Positions 58,201-64,000 of a stretch of 64,000 bases of DNA are shown piece after piece. Location of the stretch: NCBI RefSeq assembly GCF_004758605.1, contig NZ_CP038511.1, positions 186,001 to 250,000 of the forward strand, given 5' to 3'. The stretch's first letter is position 1. Every line of letters starts with the position of its first letter. The translations under genes and the position numbers were made by a program. The notes under the pieces are model-generated. The model had not been told where the DNA came from. It saw only the letters and a program-made list of their open reading frames with translations, and ran no database searches. The stretch comes from Deinococcus metallilatus. GTDB taxonomy: Bacteria > Deinococcota > Deinococci > Deinococcales > Deinococcaceae.

Positions 58201-58883
58201 CCCTGCGCCGCCCGGTCCTCCTGCTGGAGGGCGAGGCCACCCCCCAGGTGGTGTGGGGACCCCGGGCCGCCGCGTCCGCCTCACACTACCTGCTGGACCT
58301 GCTGCACAGCGGGCGCTTCAAAGCGGACAGTGTGGAGTTGCGGCAACTCCTCGGGGAGGTCAACCGCAGCCGGGGGCGGGCCTTCAACCAGCAGGTGGCC
58401 GCCTTCCTGAGGGCCCTGGGCTTCTGGCATGTCCAGGAGCAGGCGAAGGTGTTCGGAAGGGTGCGCCTGCGGGACGAGCACGGCCTCGACCTCGGCGACA
58501 TCGACGTCTTCGTCGTGGACGACGTGCGGCGCAGGGTGTACTGCGTGGAGTGCAAGAACTTCGCGGTGGCGCGCACCGCCGCCGAGACCCACGCCCTCTT
58601 CGAGCGGCTGGAGCGCGGAACCGCGACGGAACGCTCCATCGTGGAGCGCCACGAGCGGCGCGTCCACCACGTGCGGCAGCATCTACCGGCCATCCTGGAA
58701 CACTTCGGCCTCCCGCCGGGGGACTGGGAGGTCGAGGGCTTCATCGTCTTCAACCACGATTCCGTCGCCTACTCCCTTTCGAGCGCGGCTCTGCCCGTGC
58801 TGTCGTTCGAGCAGTTCGTCCGGCGAATGGAACATGGTGTGGTGAGGGGGGCAGCGTTGCCCGGAACCGGGGGCACGCCCTGA
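55218..58883 (+). CDS. Large protein with C-terminal PD-(D/E)xK nuclease domain
   Basis: A 1221-residue protein with no signal peptide or span. The first 1000 residues are helical and Leu-rich, with no motif I can assign; a TNYHRDPGVALFQSLEMLRGGLINLLAEGD block near 480 and an RPPRPWRPEDVQPWRFNRR linker near 980 are conspicuous. Residues about 1050-1150 read GFWHVQEQAKVFGRVRL..LGDIDVFVVDDVRRRVYCVECKNF, a clear PD-(D/E)xK core (Asp near 1094, Glu-x-Lys near 1111-1113), as in NERD/Mrr-type nucleases. I infer a DNA-processing or defence role. It stands alone after a structured leader. The two antisense frames here are shadows. Confidence 0.75.
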   Translation: MTNWNTYKTELARFSPLELLRGGAAAQLHPRNAGRLLRLSAFTQAALSLPSSEDGRVPSREEFLGLIQTAGAVSGFSLMEDPSDNAPTEHLVVPAGDFVVFPGIEEEAVHSLELLLTGALELLRRGGGTPELHRAVRSCLALLTLSDEVYRRGAEHLTAGAHEHGVYLPDDEGFQRLKDAVTYTELDLTGVLTDRGLDVGDLAPFIVAQGSGPVGEPGLDGGLLAHQPLVASGDAYVFFPVGQVLRAARHLLLTPNTFTAALEAVYYDLAWRGVQVSLRRMGIVQPLVAFAGVHTPLVRTRAFEIDGDKVLHLALVGDPFRNYRPHELFEPSDLSALQPQLDGSYAALQALLSAFPEGSRSQVFSLVVFEGIGNVALLPALGAETAYALSVGASDLEMMSYDFERDPLGLLYFAQAVGDLYRRHRLGLVGTLDLFDAYRRHGHSFYLSDHAPPTGLFLMPGGAGNVRRERRAELAAHGVPYGPVWTRVTNYHRDPGVALFQSLEMLRGGLINLLAEGDALRIWVVAQHEEALDVNLPLIAETLAFWLWQLAPHLEEDLAEAGPHLLRVVILPVSTLPPDPEAPLAGLRVLPDPRGRSVLLQVDETFTANFTTPDNLPERTLMRRVLGALGEVMVAHGLLSASPDLEAAIARVMGDPAKKKISVLRDVPVLLGGDELPRARVLQEHQESRSLDFLANALGADFPVGTLREGADAPALLNAAVGKLYGEFVRLAGTLDAGRALPYFVRQHEATVQQTASRQFTFDFTRRCYAGHPITQQRLREEYGRNNRTAIASRFVIEYLAAQPPQGEDAPTLELYDRLIALAALIHAFGTNSDLAFHRLAHVTAEILPSGRLASDRGAYEPARTAFEANMFDDVTRESLSLARSYLGDLAPGDELPDRALLDAAFERETGWTLGDTLAFLDTVSALPGSGVLPRQMPLPDFLRTLARALGWDEGKVRALLDTLSLTPRPHFLRPPRPWRPEDVQPWRFNRRLSSLRRPVLLLEGEATPQVVWGPRAAASASHYLLDLLHSGRFKADSVELRQLLGEVNRSRGRAFNQQVAAFLRALGFWHVQEQAKVFGRVRLRDEHGLDLGDIDVFVVDDVRRRVYCVECKNFAVARTAAETHALFERLERGTATERSIVERHERRVHHVRQHLPAILEHFGLPPGDWEVEGFIVFNHDSVAYSLSSAALPVLSFEQFVRRMEHGVVRGAALPGTGGTP

Positions 58884-59016
58884 TCCGGCCAAGCGGCCCA
58901 GGGAGAGGGAACTTGGAACGTCTGGCCCTTCCACCCTTCGCGCTGCTGGCCTGCACATTGGGCGGGCGGCTCGGTCGCCGGGCCGCTCCGGACGGCGGGG
59001 TCGAACTGGGCCCGGC

Positions 59017-59784
59017 TCAGTACAGACTCAGCGGATTCACCGGCGTTCCCTGAACCGTCACGCGGTAGTCCAGGTGCGGGCCGGTGCTGTTCCCGGTGCT
59101 CCCCACCCGCGCGATCACCTGACCGGCGTCCACCCGCGTCCCCACCCGGGCGAGGTTGGCGCTGTTGTGGCTGTAGCGGGTCGTCATGCCGTCCCCGTGG
59201 TCGACGAGCAGCGTCCAGCCCCAGCCGCTCTGGGCGTCGAAGCGCGACTCGGTCACCACGCCCGGCCGCGCGGCCCGGATGGGCGTGCCGGTCGGGGCCG
59301 CCAGGTCCACGCTGGGGTGACGCTCCAGAAAGGGGGTGGTCAGGCGGCCCTGCACGGGCATGACGGCCGTCACCCGGATGGACGCCGCGCGCACCGTGGG
59401 GGTGCCGGGCGCGCGCGTGACGGCCGGCTTGGCCGGCAGGAGGAGGCGCTGACCCACGCGCAGCGGCCGCTGGGGATCGAGGCCGGGGTTGGCCGCGAGC
59501 AGCGCCGCCAGGGTCGTGCCCTGGCGCTTCGCGATCAGGGAGAGCGTGTCCCCGCGCCGCACCGTCCACCCGCGGGCCGGGGAAACGGCGGGCAGGGTCA
59601 GGCGCGCCCCGGCCCGCAGGGTCCCCTGCCGCAGCCCGGGGTTGGCCTGGACCAGCGCCTGGACGGTGGTGCCGTGCCGCACCGCCAGCCGGGTGAGGGT
59701 GTCGCCGGGTTGCACGGTGACCGTGGCGGCCGCGGCGAGGCCGAGCCACGTCAGGGTGAGGGTCAGAAGAAACTTGGCAGTCAT
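59017..59784 (-). CDS. LysM-M23 exported peptidase-like protein
   Basis: A 255-residue exported protein. Signal peptide at residues 1-19, two LysM repeats (VQPGDTLTRLAVRHGTTVQALVQANPGL near 24-52 and VRRGDTLSLIAKRQGTTLAALLAANPGL near 74-102) for wall binding, and a C-terminal M23 domain. The first zinc motif is kept (ERHPSVDLAAPTGTPI), but the second reads GPHLDYRV where active enzymes have HxH (GPHLHFEV). It may be inactive or a scaffold, like EnvC/NlpD. Promoter box G is just upstream. Confidence 0.8.
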   Translation of the reverse strand: MTAKFLLTLTLTWLGLAAAATVTVQPGDTLTRLAVRHGTTVQALVQANPGLRQGTLRAGARLTLPAVSPARGWTVRRGDTLSLIAKRQGTTLAALLAANPGLDPQRPLRVGQRLLLPAKPAVTRAPGTPTVRAASIRVTAVMPVQGRLTTPFLERHPSVDLAAPTGTPIRAARPGVVTESRFDAQSGWGWTLLVDHGDGMTTRYSHNSANLARVGTRVDAGQVIARVGSTGNSTGPHLDYRVTVQGTPVNPLSLY

Positions 59785-59795
59785 GAACGCCCGGC

Positions 59796-59827
59796 AGCTT
59801 GCCCCATAATTGTAAAGATGGCGTAAA
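59796..59827 (-). promoter_or_regulatory. Direct-repeat box G with -10
   Basis: TTTACG (59827-59822), TTTACA (59816-59811), period 11, then 9 nt and CAAGCT (59801-59796), a weak -10. Drives the LysM-M23 gene. Confidence 0.6.
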
Positions 59828-59857
59828 GACGGGCCGGGGGCGCGCCGACCGGTTGGC

Positions 59858-59889
59858 GGAAAAGAACCTGGCCCCGCTCGGGGCCAGGT
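59858..59889 (-). terminator. Terminator after DUF305 (second copy)
   Basis: On the minus strand, a perfect 10-bp stem (ACCTGGCCCC and complement) with a 4-nt loop, then TTCTTTTC. It closes the DUF305 gene that ends at 59905 and shields the M23 promoter. Confidence 0.85.
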
Positions 59890-59904
59890 CTGGGGTGAGG
59901 GACG

Positions 59905-60507
59905 TTAAGCGCCGCGCTTGATCAGCCACTGGCGGAAGCTGTACATCTCCCCGGCCTGCGCGGTGACGATGTCGCGGGCCAGCTTGAGGACCCGGGCGTC
60001 GCTGCTCTTCTCCAGCGCCATCTGCGCCATGTCGATGGCCGAGGAGTGGTGGGGCAGCATGCCCTGCACGAACGCCACGTCGGGATTCCTGGCCTTTTTC
60101 ACCGCGTCGGCCATGCCGCTCATGCTGCTCTTCATCATGTTGGCCATGCGGGCGTCGCTGCCCCCGTAAGTCTTGAGCCACGTGTTCATCTGGGCGATCT
60201 CACGGTTCTGGTCCTTGATGATGGTGTTCGCCCAGGTCTTCACCGTCGTGTCCTTGCTCAGCGGCAGCACCGCCCGCGACATGTCCACGGCCATCTGATG
60301 GTGCGGAATCATCATGCTGAGGAACGCGCGGTCAAACGCCTTGCCCTGGAGCTTCTCCAGGCCGCTCATGTCCATCTGCATGGTCATCCCGGACATGGTG
60401 TTGCCGGACATCTGGCTGTGGTCCATCCCGCCCATGCTGCCCTGGGCGAGGGCGAGTCCAGTGAGCAGGGCGGCCGTGCCGGCGATCAGAAGAGGGTTGC
60501 GCTTCAT
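59905..60507 (-). CDS. DUF305 exported protein (second copy)
   Basis: A 200-residue exported helical protein with a signal peptide at residues 1-22 (TGLALA), a Met-rich N-terminus (GSMGGMDHSQM, MSGMTMQMDM) and two DUF305 His pairs (LSMMIPHHQMAVDM and QGMLPHHSSAIDM). The ATG at 60507 lies 6 nt after TAGCCT, so the mRNA is likely leaderless; a GTG two codons upstream is the alternative. The paralogue is at 44261-44884. Probably binds Cu in the envelope. Confidence 0.87.
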   Translation of the reverse strand: MKRNPLLIAGTAALLTGLALAQGSMGGMDHSQMSGNTMSGMTMQMDMSGLEKLQGKAFDRAFLSMMIPHHQMAVDMSRAVLPLSKDTTVKTWANTIIKDQNREIAQMNTWLKTYGGSDARMANMMKSSMSGMADAVKKARNPDVAFVQGMLPHHSSAIDMAQMALEKSSDARVLKLARDIVTAQAGEMYSFRQWLIKRGA

Positions 60508-60513
60508 GGCCAC

Positions 60514-60545
60514 AGGCTAGAGTGGGTGTGTAAAGTTCGTGTAAA
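60514..60545 (-). promoter_or_regulatory. Direct-repeat box H with -10
   Basis: TTTACA (60545-60540), TTTACA (60534-60529), period 11, then 9 nt and TAGCCT (60519-60514), then 6 nt to the ATG. The clearest example of the pattern. Confidence 0.8.
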
Positions 60546-60666
60546 ACGCGTCCAGGTGAGTGAAACCTGAAGGTGGGGCTGAACCCCTGTTCGGGCGTGG
60601 CCGCCTCCCCGTTCAGGAGGGGTCCGGCCAGCACCCGGCGGCCAGGGTGCGCCTCCTGCCCCCAGC

Positions 60667-60698
60667 TTTACACGAGCTTTACAGGTTCTGCGTAGCTT
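60667..60698 (+). promoter_or_regulatory. Direct-repeat box I with -10
   Basis: TTTACA (60667-60672), TTTACA (60678-60683), period 11, then 9 nt and TAGCTT (60693-60698). Drives lgt and the regulator-kinase genes. Back-to-back with box H. Confidence 0.8.
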
Positions 60699-60739
60699 CA
60701 GAACAGGCTGGGGTGGGTTGTCCCGGCCGTGGAGGTGGC

Positions 60740-61692
<953 letters not shown>

Positions 61693-61696
<4 letters not shown>

Positions 61697-62226
61697 ACCG
61701 GACCACCTCTTCCCCGCCCGCCCGTGATCGTTCGCGCCGGGTCCTGGGGCTGGTCCTGCCCGCCCTGCTCGCGGCCTGCTCCTCACGGGACCTCGCCGGG
61801 GTGCAGAAGTTCACCTTCCAGGCGGGGGATCACCGCGAGGGCCGGCTGGTGTACGCGCAGACGCCGCCCGCCGGGGGGCCCCACAACCCGTCCTGGCAGA
61901 ACTGCGGCGTGTACACGTCGGCGCTGTACAACGAGTACGTCGTGCACAGCCTGGAACACGGCGCGGTGTGGATCACGTACGGGCCGACCCTTTCCCCGGA
62001 GGACGTCCGAACCCTGGCGGGTCTGGCCCAGGGCCGCACGCACGTCCTCGTCTCCCCGAACGGGCAGCAGACCGCGCCGGTGGTCTTGACCGCGTGGGGC
62101 GCGCAGCTCCCGGTGGACGGGGTCGGCGACGCCCGCATCCGGGCCTTCCTCGACCGCTACGAGCAGGGTCCGACCACACCCGAGCGCGGGGCCGCCTGCA
62201 CCGGCGGCTACTCGGGCACCCGGTGA
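61693..62226 (+). CDS. DUF3105 lipoprotein
   Basis: A 177-residue protein with a lipobox (LLAAC, Cys near residue 29) and the DUF3105 core: GGPHNPSWQNCGVYTSALYNEYVVHSLEHGAVWITY. It is related to the protein at 15869-16423 but is a lipoprotein rather than membrane-spanning. Overlaps lgt by 4 bp, and Lgt could modify it. Stop is 25 nt before the regulator gene. Function unknown; the His/Tyr residues are candidates for metal binding. Confidence 0.83.
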
Positions 62227-62251
62227 AGGCGCCCGGGAACCAGGGGAACCT

Positions 62252-62917
62252 ATGGCCACGGTGCTGATCGTGGACGACGATCCGGCGATCCTGGAGGTGC
62301 TCACGGCCTACCTGGTGGCGGAGGGCCACAGCGTGGAGACCGAGGACGACGGGCTGGCGGCGCTGCCCCGGCTCGCCCGCGCCGACGTCGCCATCCTGGA
62401 CTGGATGCTGCCCGGCATGACCGGCGTGGAACTCACCGCCCACGCCCGGCGGGAGCATCCCCAGTTGCCGGTCCTGCTCCTGACCGCCCGGGGCGAGGAG
62501 GAGGACCGCCTCAGGGGCCTGAACGCCGGGGCGGACGACTACGTCGTCAAGCCCTTCAGCCCCCGCGAGGTGGTGGCGCGCGTCCGCGCCCTGCTGCGCC
62601 GCGTCGGGGTGCAGGACCACATCCAGGCTGGTCCGCTGACGATGAACCTCAGGAGCCGCGCCGCCACGCTGCACGGCCAGCCGCTGGCCCTCTCGCGCAC
62701 CGAGTTCGACCTGCTCGCCACCCTGGCGCAGCACCCCGGCCTGGTCTGGTCGCGCGAGCGGCTGATGGAGCGGGTGTGGGGTCCGGACTTCCCGGGCGTG
62801 ACCCGGGTGGTGGACGTGCACATCACCGCCGTGCGCCGCAAGCTGGGGGACGACGCGGACGCGCCCACCTTCATCGAGACGGTGCGCGGGCTGGGCTACC
62901 GGTTCCGGGAGGACTGA
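62252..62917 (+). CDS. OmpR-family response regulator (second system)
   Basis: A 221-residue regulator. Receiver: acidic VDDDP, phospho-acceptor Asp50 in VAILDWMLPG, switch T in LLTARG, and Lys in VVKPF. The C-terminal OmpR/PhoB winged helix has LSRTEFDLLATLAQ and VRGLGYRFRED. It lies in the operon behind box I, so it is the best candidate to bind the TTTACA direct repeats, including its own promoter. Start at the ATG after CCAGGGGAAC. Stop is 1 nt before the kinase gene. Confidence 0.9.
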   Translation: MATVLIVDDDPAILEVLTAYLVAEGHSVETEDDGLAALPRLARADVAILDWMLPGMTGVELTAHARREHPQLPVLLLTARGEEEDRLRGLNAGADDYVVKPFSPREVVARVRALLRRVGVQDHIQAGPLTMNLRSRAATLHGQPLALSRTEFDLLATLAQHPGLVWSRERLMERVWGPDFPGVTRVVDVHITAVRRKLGDDADAPTFIETVRGLGYRFRED

Positions 62918-62918
62918 C

Positions 62919-64000
62919 ATGCGCCTGTTTCCCCGCCTGCTGCTCAACCACCTGATGTGTGTCGCGGTGACGGCCGCCGTGCTGCTCCTGGCGGCCGAGG
63001 TGGCCGCCCAGCCCTTTATCGGGCACCACGTGGACGAGATGATCCGGCTGATCGGCCCGGAGGGGGGGCGGCTGCGCGGGGACCTCACCGGGGGGATGCG
63101 CGGCACCCTGACGCGCGCCCTGCTCGCGGCCCTGCCGCTGGCCCTGCTGGTCGCCACCGGGATCGCCTGGGCCTCCGCCCGGCGGGTCACCGCGTCGGTG
63201 CGCGCCCTGCAGTCGGGCAGCGGCGCCATCGCCAGCGGGGAGTACGCGCGGCGGCTGCCGGAGGCCGGGCAGGACGAACTCGCCGACCTCGCGCGCAGCT
63301 TCAACCGCATGGCGGGGACCCTGGAACGGGTCGAGCAGACGCGGGTCGAGCTGATCGGCAACGTCGCCCACGAGCTGCGCACCCCGGTCAGCGCCGTGCG
63401 CGGCTACGCCGAGGCGGCCCAGGACGGCGTCCTGCCCGCCGGACAGGCCCTGGAGGCCATCGCGCGGGAGGTGGCGGGCATGGAGCGGCTGGTGCAGGAC
63501 CTCAGCCTCGTGAGCCGGGTGGAGGCCGGTCGGGTGGAGCTGAAGGTGGGGGACATCCCCCTGGCCGAACTCTTGTCACAGGCCCAGGACCGCTTCGCGC
63601 TGGCCTTCGAGGACCGCGGGATCGCGTTTCAGGTGGACCTGCCCCCGGGTCCCCTGACGATCCGGGCAGACCCCGAGCGGGCGCAGCAGATCCTCGCCAA
63701 CCTGCTGCGCAACGCCCTGCGGCACACCCCGCCGGGCGGAACGGTCCGGGTGTCCGCCCAGACGGAGGGAGCCCACGTCTATGTCTCGGTCACGGACACG
63801 GGCAGCGGCATCGCGCCCGAGCACCTCGACCGGGTGTTCGAGCGCTTCTTCCGGGCGGACCCGGCCCGGACCCCGGGAGAGGGAAGCGGGGTAGGCCTGA
63901 CCATCGCCCGTGGACTCGCCCGGGCGATGGGGGGGGACCTGAGCGTGCGCTCGGCGCCCGGACAGGGCAGCACCTTCACCTGGGCGGTGCGTCGGGCCTG
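62919..64000 (+). CDS. Sensor histidine kinase (second system), cut by window end
   Basis: 360 residues are visible; the frame is open to the last base, probably within one codon of its stop. Two spans (about residues 10-28 and 65-88) flank a short sensor region, then HAMP (DELADLARSFNRMAGTL), phospho-acceptor His151 in NVAHELRTPVSAV, and HATPase N-box NALRHT, G1 DTGSGI and G2 GSGVGLTIA. Pairs with the regulator just upstream. The short extracytoplasmic loop (about 35 residues) resembles those of envelope-stress or metal sensors. No metal ligands stand out. Confidence 0.88.
   Translation, partial: MRLFPRLLLNHLMCVAVTAAVLLLAAEVAAQPFIGHHVDEMIRLIGPEGGRLRGDLTGGMRGTLTRALLAALPLALLVATGIAWASARRVTASVRALQSGSGAIASGEYARRLPEAGQDELADLARSFNRMAGTLERVEQTRVELIGNVAHELRTPVSAVRGYAEAAQDGVLPAGQALEAIAREVAGMERLVQDLSLVSRVEAGRVELKVGDIPLAELLSQAQDRFALAFEDRGIAFQVDLPPGPLTIRADPERAQQILANLLRNALRHTPPGGTVRVSAQTEGAHVYVSVTDTGSGIAPEHLDRVFERFFRADPARTPGEGSGVGLTIARGLARAMGGDLSVRSAPGQGSTFTWAVRRA

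Overview
This window is high-GC bacterial chromosome or megaplasmid DNA. It most likely comes from the Deinococcus group: -10 hexamers of the form TANNNT sit exactly 6 nt before start codons (leaderless mRNAs), the CsoR has the C-H-H ligand set I recall for Thermus, and many products are of Deinococcus type. No rRNA, tRNA, CRISPR array or intact insertion sequence was seen. The DNA is dominated by metal and metalloid resistance, with short stretches of decayed genes between the clusters.

Layout. 1-1500: a decayed receiver-domain gene and one hypothetical gene. 1927-6623: two arsenic operons on the minus strand (marR-like, arsN2-DUF6428 fusion, MFS; and arsR, arsC, aquaglyceroporin, arsC). 7173-10570: an iron-uptake operon (imelysin and FTR1) behind a palindromic operator. 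10658-14870: a Zn/Cd module (CadC-type ArsR, CDF pump, glutaredoxin, ZntA-type ATPase). 14999-19149: DUF2171, a thiol-disulfide oxidoreductase with DUF3105, a decayed methyltransferase, a frameshifted CcdA-like gene and a BNR-repeat protein. 19340-29496: PaaK-like ligase, YVTN propeller, a broken tagatose-bisphosphate aldolase, archaeal-type GAPDH, Rieske protein, DUF4396, multicopper oxidase and phosphoketolase. 29775-35632: a two-component system, small HMA and DUF2933 proteins, a methyltransferase, a second propeller and a GH1 glycosidase. 35755-51352: CopB-like ATPase, a helicase-nuclease, a nuclease-like protein, a copper-storage protein with DUF305, a C39 peptidase, a second BNR protein, copZ-csoR, divergent copA, and a tandem pair of unknown proteins. 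51683-58883: remnants, a cell-wall amidase, and a 1221-residue protein with a C-terminal nuclease domain. 59017-64000: LysM-M23 protein, DUF305, then lgt-DUF3105-response regulator-histidine kinase, cut by the window end.

The main result is a shared promoter architecture. Nine promoters carry two TTTACA-like hexamers with an 11-bp period (for example TTTACA-N5-TTTACA), followed after 9 nt (10 in one case) by a TANNNT-like -10. This is the geometry of OmpR/PhoB-family boxes. They precede DUF3105-resA, BNR-ccdA, YVTN propeller, CopB-like ATPase, Csp-DUF305, C39-BNR, LysM-M23, DUF305, and lgt-DUF3105-RR-HK. Because the last operon encodes an OmpR-type regulator and its kinase, I infer that this pair is autoregulated and controls an envelope and copper-stress regulon spread through the window. 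The other two-component system (29775-31942) has no such box and is the alternative.

Other leads are: a second, orphan copy of the copZ promoter/CsoR operator upstream of the CopB-like ATPase; that ATPase has CPD where the P1B-3 family has CPH; an in-frame ArsN2-DUF6428 fusion; an arsenic cluster with a channel but no recognisable ArsB/Acr3; two large proteins with possible nuclease domains; a 31-bp palindrome plus nested hairpin upstream of one of them; and a three-copy family of unknown proteins beside copA. All calls rest on reading the sequence; no database search was possible.
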